Source: Pseudomonadota bacterium
Lineage (GTDB): Bacteria; Pseudomonadota; Gammaproteobacteria; Burkholderiales; Burkholderiaceae_D
Reading direction: 5' to 3'
Assembly (NCBI GenBank): GCA_023416415.1
Contig: JAEZHR010000009.1
Coordinates: forward strand, 1-8,617
DNA: 8,617 nt
In this document: in pieces, positions 1 to 5,772 of the stretch
How the letters are laid out: each line of letters begins with the position of its first letter
Position numbering within the stretch: position 1 is the stretch's first letter
Made by a program: the position numbers and the translations under genes
The notes under the pieces: generated by a model
Seen by the model: the letters and a program-made list of their open reading frames with translations, nothing else
Told to the model about the DNA's origin: nothing
Databases searched by the model: none

Positions 1-843
1 TTCGGTGCCGATGGCGCCAGCGCGCGCCTGTTTTCCCTGCTGGCCAGCCTGCCGCTGGTGGCATTGCCCGGTGGCGGGCGGCAGTGCGTGCAACCCTAGC
101 ATGTGGACGACCTGTGTGCGGCGGTGATGCAGCTGCTGCGTACCCCGCCGCAGGGCGTGCGACGCATGGAGCTGGGCGGGCCGCAGGCCATGGCATTGCG
201 CGATTACCTGCGCATACTGCGTGCGGCACTCGGCCTCGGAAATCGGTTGCCGGTGCTGACCGTGCCGACAGGTATGGCAATGGCCGCAGCGCAACTCGCG
301 GCCAGGCTGTCCGGCGCCATGATCGACCGCGAAACGCTGCAGATGCTGGAGCGGGGCAACACGACCTCGGACAACGCGCTGCCCGCCCTGCTCGGGCATC
401 CCCCGCGCGCGGCGCAGGCTTTCGTCGGCGCGCAGGAGCGAAACTGGCTGAGCCTGCGGGCCCGCCTCGACTGGCTGTTGCCGCTGCTGCGGGTATCGAT
501 CGCGCTGGTGTGGATCGTGACCGGCATTGTTTCCTTCGGGCTGTACCCGGTGAACGAGAGCTATGCGCTGCTGGAGCGTACCGGCGTACCGCCGGCGCTG
601 GCGCCACTGATGCTCTACGGCGCGGCCGCACTCGATCTGGCCTTTGGAGTCGGCATCCTCGTGCTGCGTCGCCGTGCCTGGCTGTGGCTGGCGCAGATCG
701 CTCTGATGCTGCTCTACACCATCATCATCAGCCTGCGCCTGCCCGAATTCTGGCTGCATCCCTACGGCCCCATCCTCAAGAACCTGCCTTTGCTGGCGGC
801 CATCTTGCTGCTCTACGAGATCGAAAAGACATGGAATACCTGA
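1..843 (+). pseudogene. SDR-family oxidoreductase with C-terminal DoxX-like domain, 3' part, interrupted by TAG
   Basis: This is the 3' part of a gene that begins before the window. Frame 1 is open from base 1 except for a TAG at codon 33 (97-99). The visible part starts in the substrate-domain region of an atypical SDR (NAD(P)-binding, NmrA/epimerase-like). The family's conserved Q-P-[I/V]-H-V-D-D-L segment spans the stop, so TAG replaces the Ile/Val between P and H. After a helical linker the last ~125 residues hold about four hydrophobic segments and end in ILLLYEIEKTWNT, matching the DoxX-like membrane domain often fused to such SDRs. The reading frame is otherwise clean to TGA at 841-843. 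A GTG at 103 could in principle restart translation, but it lies in the conserved HVDD motif and has no good ribosome site, so it is probably not a true start. The gene overlaps the following DUF2269 gene by 13 nt, so the two form an operon. Substrate unknown. Nonsense mutation versus sequencing error cannot be decided from the sequence. Confidence 0.8.
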
Positions 844-1298
844 GCGTGAAGTGGCTGCATATCCTGTCGTCCACCATCCTGTTCGGCACTGGCATCGGTT
901 CCGCCTTCTACATGCTGGCCTTTACGCTCACGCGCGACAGCCGGCTGGTCGCGGCGGTTGCGCGCAAGGTGGTGCTGGCGGACTGGCTGTTCACTACGCC
1001 GACGGTGATCCTGCAGCCGGTCACCGGTTTCTGGATGATGGGACTGACCGGAATGCCCATGAGCGCGCGCTGGATCAGCTGGTCGCTGGTGCTGTATGCG
1101 ATTGCGGTGGCAAGCTGGCTCCCGGTGGTATGGCTGCAAATGCGCATGCGCGATGTCGCGCAGGAAGCGGCGGATGCCGGCAAGTCGCTGGATGCACGCT
1201 ACTGGCGCTACTTCAGGCTCTGGTTCGTGCTCGGCTGGCCAGCTTTCATCGCATTTCTCGGGATTTTCTATCTGATGGTGTTCAAGCCGGTCCGGTGA
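831..1298 (+). CDS. DUF2269-family integral membrane protein
   Basis: This 155-residue protein starts at ATG 831, inside the end of the SDR-DoxX gene (13-nt overlap), which implies translational coupling. It begins MEYLSVKWLHILSSTILFG, the typical opening of DUF2269 proteins. Four hydrophobic segments are visible at roughly residues 8-29, 50-72, 83-105 and 131-152. Short basic loops separate them, together with a charged stretch with RMRMRDVAQEAADAG near residue 108 and a YWRYFRLWFVLGWPAF segment before the last helix. Histidine and tryptophan residues near the N-terminal helix recall small haem- or quinone-associated membrane proteins, but the family has no firmly assigned reaction, so no function is given. 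Length is normal for the family. The reading frame extends upstream to about position 84, but that extension is an Ala/Arg-rich shadow of the SDR gene. If the upstream TAG truncates the SDR protein, expression of this gene may suffer from polarity. Confidence 0.85.
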   Translation: MEYLSVKWLHILSSTILFGTGIGSAFYMLAFTLTRDSRLVAAVARKVVLADWLFTTPTVILQPVTGFWMMGLTGMPMSARWISWSLVLYAIAVASWLPVVWLQMRMRDVAQEAADAGKSLDARYWRYFRLWFVLGWPAFIAFLGIFYLMVFKPVR

Positions 1299-1354
1299 GG
1301 CCGGCAAGGACGCGATGGTATACACCGGGAACTGTGGGTTTCTCGGCCCTACTC

Positions 1355-2401
1355 ATGGAGACCGTCATTTCGCATGTTGCAAGCCGCTTGCAGCACTGCC
1401 CATGTGCCATGTATCCCGTCCATCGAAGCATTTCAACGCCTATCGACCTTCGGCCCCAGACTGATGAGCGCGACGTCGCAAGACAGGACCCGCAATCGGT
1501 TCGTGCCGCCCAAACCCGGAGTGCCGGTCGATCGGACAGTCTGGCGGCGCGGTTTCGCATTCTCGATCTTTTTTCGAAACGGTCTGACCCGAAGCAAGAA
1601 CGCGCTGCAACGAGGGACCCGGCGGCAGACAAGGCTTTGAAGACGGCAAAATTCACACGGGAGTTTATCGAGGAGCCTGTGTATTTTCTCTTCACGCACA
1701 TGGTCATGGAGAGTGTGCCCTTGATGGCCGGGATTCCGGATGAAGAGCGGCTCAGAAAGCCCGGGGTCTACGCCTATCGCTATCACAATGCCGGCGTATA
1801 TCGGTTCTTTCTCGAACCGTCGGCTGGCAGTTCGAACCTCCTCATGCTGTCGCCAACCGAATCCGGAGACGAGGCGCTGCCATCGACGTCGCTTGCGGAG
1901 GATGCCAAAAGAGAATCGTTCAATGCCTACTGGCTGCCTTGGCGCCCGGATGATGCCACGGTCATAGAACTTTCCGATGCCGCAGATTATTTCTTCACCA
2001 GTGGTCTGGCCGGTTGCCGCCTGCAGGTGAATCGCCGCGACCCGTTTCGACCGGTCGTCGCGCATATCGCGGCCACCCAAGGCATAGACAACGCGCCATC
2101 CGATTCCGCATGGAGGGATGTCAAGGCATTCGAGGTGCTTGGATCGCCGGCATTCGAACTGGACAACCGGATTTCCACGACACAGGGTGTCTGGAGCTCG
2201 CTGTACGACCCGGAGGGAACATCGGTAGTCGGCACCAGAGACAGGGACAGTAACGTCTGGAATTTCTGGGTTCAGCAGTTTGACTACCAGACGAACCAGA
2301 TGAAGCGGGTCACGCGGTGGGCGCCGGGCATCTCGCAAATGCGCACAAGCGGTCCGGATACCGAGAGGAGTGGCGGACCCGCGACCGGGCCCGCCGTTTG
2401 A
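1355..2401 (+). CDS. Uncharacterised protein with a Thr-Cys-His deamidase-like motif
   Basis: I do not recognise this protein as a named family. From ATG 1355 it would have 348 residues. Other in-frame starts are GTG 1334, ATG 1409 (330 aa) and ATG 1700; none has a clear ribosome site. The first ~100 residues are polar, rich in Arg, Ser and Ala, without signal peptide or membrane helix. The folded part begins near FTREFIEEPVYFLFTHMVME. At residues 213-221 the protein reads FFTSGLAGC, followed 16 residues later by His in PVVAHIA (Thr215, Cys221, His237). This spacing resembles the catalytic triads of CheD, CNF1 and Burkholderia lethal factor 1, including the L-x-G-C signature. The C-terminal third holds WSSLYDPEGTSVVGTRD and WNFWVQQFDYQ, suggesting a compact beta-rich domain. 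A glutamine deamidase or related cysteine-enzyme toxin/effector is inferred, not shown. Codon bias is weaker than in neighbours, fitting horizontal gain. Its 3' end converges on guaD with 13 bp between stops. Confidence 0.7.
   Translation: METVISHVASRLQHCPCAMYPVHRSISTPIDLRPQTDERDVARQDPQSVRAAQTRSAGRSDSLAARFRILDLFSKRSDPKQERAATRDPAADKALKTAKFTREFIEEPVYFLFTHMVMESVPLMAGIPDEERLRKPGVYAYRYHNAGVYRFFLEPSAGSSNLLMLSPTESGDEALPSTSLAEDAKRESFNAYWLPWRPDDATVIELSDAADYFFTSGLAGCRLQVNRRDPFRPVVAHIAATQGIDNAPSDSAWRDVKAFEVLGSPAFELDNRISTTQGVWSSLYDPEGTSVVGTRDRDSNVWNFWVQQFDYQTNQMKRVTRWAPGISQMRTSGPDTERSGGPATGPAV
1378..1392. repeat. 15-bp perfect inverted repeat TGCAAGC-C-GCTTGCA
   Basis: Seven bases are repeated as an exact inverted copy around one central base (TGCAAGC, C, GCTTGCA). 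It lies 23 bp inside the uncharacterised gene if that starts at 1355, but upstream if translation begins at 1409 or later. In that case it could be an operator for a dimeric regulator. The half-sites are too short and the flanks too ordinary to exclude chance. No matching second copy was seen elsewhere in the window. Confidence 0.3.
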
Positions 2402-2414
2402 TCGGCTTCAATTG

Positions 2415-3743
2415 TCAGGCACGAGGGCATCCCGGAGCGCTGCGCTGATGACGGAGGTCTCCCGCACTGTAGGTTGCGGCCACCGCCCGGTCGTCGCCGA
2501 GCAGTGCGAAGGCGAACAGGAGTTCCTCGATGCTTTCGCAGCGGCTGCTGCGGCGCGCGAGCAGCGGCGTGGCTTGCGGGTCGAGCACGATGAAATCGGC
2601 TTCGGCACCGGATGCGAAATTGCCGATCGTTCCTTCGAGCTGCATGGCGCGTGCATTACCCAGCGTGGCCATGTAGAACATGCGCATGGCCGACAAATGC
2701 GTGCCGCCCATGCGACCGATCTTGTGCAGTTCATTCATGGTCTGCAGCATCGAAAAGCTGGTGCCGCCGCCGACGTCGGTAGCAATCGCCAGCGGCACTC
2801 TGGCTGCGTCGGCGCGCCGGAAATCGAACAGACCGCTGCCGAGGAAGAGGTTCGAGGTCGGGCAGATCGAGGCAGCCGACTGCGTCTCGTGCATGCGCGC
2901 GCGGTCATGGTCGTCCAGCCAGATGCAGTGCGCATACATGCTGCGCGGACGCAGCATGCCGTAGCGATCGTAGACGTCGAGATAGCTGCGCGCACCGGGA
3001 AAAAGTGACCTGACCCAATCCACTTCGTCGGTGTTCTCGGCCACATGGGTCTGCAGGAAAACGTCCGGATGGGCGCGCGCGAGTTCTCCCGCCAGTGTCA
3101 GTTGCGCGTCGGTGGAAGTGGGCGCGAAACGCGGAGTGATCGCGTACAGCTGTCGGCCGCGCCTGTGCCATTTGCCGATCAGGACCTCGCTGTCGCGCGC
3201 GCCGCCCTCGGCCGTGTCCTGCAGGAAGTCCGGGCAGTGGCGGTCCATCAGTACCTTGCCGGCCACCATGCGCAGATTGCGCTTTTCGCTTTCGGCGAAG
3301 AAGGCCTCGACCGATTCCGGATGCACGGTGCAGTACACCATCGCCGTGGTGGTGCCGCAGCGCAGGAGTTCATCCAGAAAGAAGCGCGCGACTTCCCGTG
3401 CATGGTCGCTGTCGCCGAAGCGGCCTTCATTGGGGAAGGTGTAGGTGTCCAGCCAGGGCAGCAGCCCTGGGGCCGGAGACGCGATGACATCGACTTGCGG
3501 GTAGTGGATGTGGGTATCGATGAAGCCGGGAACGATCAGCTTGCCGCGATAGTCGTGGATCACGATGTCTGCGGGCAGGATCCCCGACAACTTCGCGTAG
3601 TCGCCTGCGGCCTGCACGCGGCCATCGTGTACGACGAGCAGACCGTCCTCGTGCCATGCACAGGCATTGTCTTCGAGGCTGGGGTCGGCGTGGAAATGAA
3701 GCAGGCTGGCCCGGAAGGCCTGCGTTTTCGGGGTCGGTTTCAT
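2415..3743 (-). CDS. guaD: Guanine deaminase
   Basis: This 442-residue cytosolic zinc hydrolase converts guanine to xanthine and ammonia, feeding guanine into purine breakdown. It belongs to the amidohydrolase superfamily and opens with the family-typical FRASLLHFHADP. The metal and catalytic residues are all present: PGFIDTHIHYPQ (His78, His80), LQTHVAEN (His233, catalytic Glu236), YAHCIWL (His272) and IATDVGGG (Asp323). CPTSNLFLGSGLF (about 294-306) is also typical, and the length is normal. Its ATG (3743-3741) overlaps the TGA of the decayed xdhC as ATGA, which shows that xdhC and guaD were once a coupled operon. No strong ribosome site is seen before the start, so with xdhC broken its translation may be reduced or may depend on an unseen promoter. 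The last ~18 residues (after AATYSAGD) look less conserved, but no break is evident. Identification is confident. Confidence 0.95.
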   Translation of the reverse strand: MKPTPKTQAFRASLLHFHADPSLEDNACAWHEDGLLVVHDGRVQAAGDYAKLSGILPADIVIHDYRGKLIVPGFIDTHIHYPQVDVIASPAPGLLPWLDTYTFPNEGRFGDSDHAREVARFFLDELLRCGTTTAMVYCTVHPESVEAFFAESEKRNLRMVAGKVLMDRHCPDFLQDTAEGGARDSEVLIGKWHRRGRQLYAITPRFAPTSTDAQLTLAGELARAHPDVFLQTHVAENTDEVDWVRSLFPGARSYLDVYDRYGMLRPRSMYAHCIWLDDHDRARMHETQSAASICPTSNLFLGSGLFDFRRADAARVPLAIATDVGGGTSFSMLQTMNELHKIGRMGGTHLSAMRMFYMATLGNARAMQLEGTIGNFASGAEADFIVLDPQATPLLARRSSRCESIEELLFAFALLGDDRAVAATYSAGDLRHQRSAPGCPRA

Positions 3744-4300
3744 CGTCTATCGTTCTGGCTGTTTTCCCAGGCCTGCAGGAGTGCGTGCGTAGCGAGGCGG
3801 CGATCACGGCCGCCTGCCTGCCGGAGATGCCGGAAAGGTCAATCGGACCCGCCATGCGTGCCAGACTTTCATCCGTCACGCCGCGCTCGCGCATGCGGTG
3901 TTCGAACCGGGTGCGCCTGGTGTGCGAGCCGATCAGACCGAAACGGGCGACATCGCCGTGCCTGAGGATGGCTTCGGCCAGGCGTTGATCGGGCGCATGG
4001 CTGTAACTCAACACCGGAAGCTTGCGCCCGCCTTGGCTTCGTCACCGACGGCCTGAGAAGGTTGGTACATTCGAGGCGCACATTGTCCGGTATTTCGCGA
4101 GGAAATGCTTCCGCGCGTTCGTCGATCCGGATGACGCGACAGGAAACCCTGCCAGGGCGAGGGCGCAGGCCGGCAGTACGAGGTTGCTGCCGCCGATGGT
4201 GTCGTCGATGGTGTCGTATTGCGCGTTTGCAGTGTCGAGCATCCTGGCGCCGCTTGCGCGGTACCGAACCCTGCACATGCGTCAGTGTCACCAGCATAGC
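3740..4300 (-). pseudogene. xdhC: Decayed xdhC (xanthine dehydrogenase accessory protein)
   Basis: XdhC binds molybdenum cofactor and inserts it into xanthine dehydrogenase. Here only pieces remain, spread over three minus-strand frames. AMLVTLTHVQGSVPR (4300-4256) is the usual N-terminal segment. AGARMLDTANAQYDT...GGSN (4252-4153) follows in a second frame and carries a 12-bp tandem duplication. CRVIRIDERAEAFPREIPD (about 4150-4061) returns to the first frame. QAVGDEAKAGASF (4055-4017) is in the third frame, then VLSYSHAPDQRLAEAIL... to AAVIAAS (4014 to about 3790) is in the second frame, and ATHALLQAWENSQNDRR-stop (about 3792-3740) is in the first. The middle of the family, including the QCCGG region and the Rossmann GAGHVG motif, is missing between 4153 and 4150, a loss of roughly 100 or more residues. 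The extreme N-terminus is not recognisable above 4300. At least five frame changes plus a deletion make this a pseudogene. Its TGA (3742-3740) overlaps the guaD start. Confidence 0.9.
4194..4217. repeat. 12-bp perfect tandem duplication inside the xdhC remnant
   Basis: The 12-mer CGATGGTGTCGT occurs twice head to tail (4194-4205 and 4206-4217). On the minus strand it turns the family's YDTIGGG into YDTIDDTIGGS, an insertion of four codons in a glycine-rich motif that is normally invariant. It looks like replication slippage in a gene no longer under selection. Confidence 0.75.
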
Positions 4301-4492
4301 CGGAACGTAGCTGCATCCTGAGCCGTATGCAGCGCGCCTCGGTAATAGCGCGGGATCTTGTCCGACATGCCGGCTCCGGCGTGTGATCCGGAATTCTGGC
4401 ATCGCACCTGAAGCTGCGCCTGAAGTCCACCGCAAAGGCAGCGTGATGAAAGGTATCCGACCCGACGTACTGCCACCAACCCGGAGAGCGTA
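4301..4492. other. Gene-free stretch between the xdhC remnant and hiuH
   Basis: No reading frame here resembles a known protein on either strand. It should hold the promoter of hiuH and any surviving promoter or lost 5' end of xdhC. An imperfect inverted repeat (CATGCCGG-CT-CCGGCGTG, about 4366-4383; 7 of 8 positions pair) is the only candidate operator. A GGAGAG at 4483-4488 is the ribosome site of hiuH. No convincing -35/-10 pair was found. The minus-strand frames read into Ser/Arg-rich sequence that may be eroded xdhC N-terminus. Confidence 0.4.
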
Positions 4493-4846
4493 ATGGGAAC
4501 ACTGAGCACCCACGTCCTGGATGTGACGCAAGGAAAGCCCGCCGCAGGCATGGCGATCGAACTGTATGTGGTGGGAGGGCAGGGACGCATGCTGGCCGCC
4601 GAAGCGGTGACCAATCGCGACGGACGTTGCGATGCGCCGTTGATGGAAGGCGATGCCTTGCATGCCGGACAGTACGAGCTAGTTTTTGCAGTGGGCGACT
4701 ACTTCGTCGCCCAAGGTGCCGCGCTGCCTGAGCCGCGCTTTCTCGACCGCGTCATCATCGCCTTCGGCATTGCCGATGCCGCCCAGAACTGGCACGTGCC
4801 GCTGACCGTGTCGCCGTGGTCGTATTCGACTTGTCGCGGAAGTTGA
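4493..4846 (+). CDS. hiuH: 5-hydroxyisourate hydrolase (transthyretin-like), YRGS signature altered to CRGS
   Basis: This 117-residue protein hydrolyses 5-hydroxyisourate, the product of urate oxidation, to OHCU on the way to allantoin. It forms a transthyretin-like tetramer in the cytosol; there is no signal peptide. Catalytic positions are visible: His7 in LSTHVLD, Arg45 in NRDGRCDAPL and His101 in NWHVPLTVSPWSYS, which also fits the second transthyretin signature. The C-terminal signature, normally Y-R-G-S, reads Cys114-Arg-Gly-Ser; the codon is TGT (4832-4834), one base away from TAT. That Tyr lines the active site in characterised enzymes, so activity may be reduced or altered. The length is normal and the frame intact. 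ATG 4493 has a good ribosome site (GGAGAG, 4 nt away). It is divergent from the guaD/xdhC remnant and 38 bp ahead of the KTSC gene, which may be co-transcribed. Confidence 0.93.
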   Translation: MGTLSTHVLDVTQGKPAAGMAIELYVVGGQGRMLAAEAVTNRDGRCDAPLMEGDALHAGQYELVFAVGDYFVAQGAALPEPRFLDRVIIAFGIADAAQNWHVPLTVSPWSYSTCRGS

Positions 4847-4884
4847 GGGGAAAACGGTCTTGCATCGGATCGGAATCGAATCGG

Positions 4885-5112
4885 ATGGAACGCTACAGAA
4901 ACCTCCGCGGCAATTCCGGCGTCGTCGCATACCAGGTGGTGCGCGGCGGACTTGTCGTTGCGTTTGCCGACGGCGGCGTGTACCTCTACAACAATGACAT
5001 TCCCGGTGCCCCGCATATTGAGCGCATGACGCAGCTGGCGGTGGCGGGAAAGGGCCTGAGCGCATACATCGCTACCCATGTGCGCCAGGCGTATGCGCGC
5101 AAGCTGCGCTGA
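4885..5112 (+). CDS. Small stand-alone KTSC-domain protein
   Basis: This 75-residue protein begins MERYRNLRGNSGVVAYQV. It then reads a short beta-rich repeat (GGLVVAFADGGVYLYNN) and an amphipathic helix with HIERMTQLAVAGKGLSAYI, ending basic (VRQAYARKLR). This is the layout of the KTSC domain (named after the C-terminus of lysyl-tRNA synthetases), which also occurs as free-standing small proteins of unknown role. The frame opens further upstream to 4816, but that part overlaps hiuH; ATG 4885 gives the family's usual start, with a weak GGAA 9 nt upstream. It may be read through from hiuH (38-bp gap). Its stop is one base from the stop of the converging HAD gene. No enzyme function is claimed. 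Confidence 0.82.
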   Translation: MERYRNLRGNSGVVAYQVVRGGLVVAFADGGVYLYNNDIPGAPHIERMTQLAVAGKGLSAYIATHVRQAYARKLR

Positions 5113-5113
5113 G

Positions 5114-5767
5114 TCATTCCTTGCCTGCGCCGAACGCCGCGCAAATGTCTTCAGGTTGCTCGAACATCAGAGCAGGGCCATGGCGCAGCAACGCTTGCGG
5201 ACGGGTGTAACCCCAGGCAACGGCGCCGAAGGCGAGGCGTTCGGCATGTGCGGCCTGGAGATCGCGCAGCTCGTCGCCGATGCACAGGACTTCGTGCGGC
5301 GCGGCCTTGCAATGCGCAAGCAGGCTGCGCAACCGGCGTTGCTTGCCGAATAGGCTGGAGCCGCACTGCAAGTGGGCAAACAGGGCGCACAACTCCGCCC
5401 CGAGCACGGCGCGCACATTGTGTTCGGCATTCGAAGTCAGCAGCGCCAGCTGTGTGCCTTGCGCATGCAGACACTGCAGCATGGGCGCAATGCCGTCGAA
5501 CAGGCGAATGTGATGGACCCGTTCGGCCATCAGGCGCTTGAAGTGCGTGGCAACCCGCGGGATCTTCCAAAGCGGAATCTGAAATTCGCGCATCATCTGG
5601 CGCGCGTCGAGTTCGCGCAGACTGTCGAGCTGGCTGCGGTCGAGTCGTCTGAAGCCGTGCGCGTCGGCCAGCACATCGAAGGTGTCGAGGAAGAAGGGAA
5701 AGGAGTCGGCAAGCGTGCCGTCGAAATCGAAGACCGCGACGCGGTAGGGACGAAATGGCGCCGCCAT
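5114..5767 (-). CDS. HAD-superfamily hydrolase, phosphoglycolate-phosphatase-like
   Basis: This 217-residue soluble phosphatase of the HAD superfamily (Gph/PGMB-like, cap type C1) carries all four motifs. Motif I is VFDFDGTLADS (nucleophile Asp14, Asp16), motif II is LLTSN (Thr111-Asn113), motif III is Lys142 in LFGKQRRL, and motif IV is CIGDELRDLQAA (Asp165, Glu166, Asp169). The alpha-helical cap occupies about residues 22-90. The substrate cannot be read from sequence; phosphoglycolate, or a sugar phosphate of the LPS pathway given the neighbours, are both possible. It is the last gene of the minus-strand operon, starting 5 bp after the waaA-kdkA stop. An AGGG overlapping that stop can serve as ribosome site, so the two are probably translationally linked. 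The 3' end meets the KTSC gene with a single base between stops. Confidence 0.88.
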   Translation of the reverse strand: MAAPFRPYRVAVFDFDGTLADSFPFFLDTFDVLADAHGFRRLDRSQLDSLRELDARQMMREFQIPLWKIPRVATHFKRLMAERVHHIRLFDGIAPMLQCLHAQGTQLALLTSNAEHNVRAVLGAELCALFAHLQCGSSLFGKQRRLRSLLAHCKAAPHEVLCIGDELRDLQAAHAERLAFGAVAWGYTRPQALLRHGPALMFEQPEDICAAFGAGKE

Positions 5768-5772
5768 TCTTC

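Noticed and set aside
84..830. Upstream extension of the DUF2269 frame
   Set aside because: Overlaps the SDR-DoxX gene in another frame with an Ala/Arg-rich nonsense peptide; the family start is ATG 831.
1283..1310. Possible terminator after the DUF2269 gene
   Set aside because: Short GGCCGG/CCGG pairings can be drawn, but the stem is imperfect and no T-run follows.
1433..2338. 301-codon open frame on the minus strand
   Set aside because: Opposite the deamidase-like gene. The plus-strand frame has the more protein-like composition and motif structure, though lack of a named family leaves a small doubt.
3045..3965. 306-codon open frame on the plus strand
   Set aside because: Antisense shadow of guaD and the xdhC remnant; no domain features.
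4366..4492. Remnant of xdhB or another purine gene upstream of xdhC
   Set aside because: None of the six frames shows a recognisable segment of xanthine dehydrogenase or related proteins.
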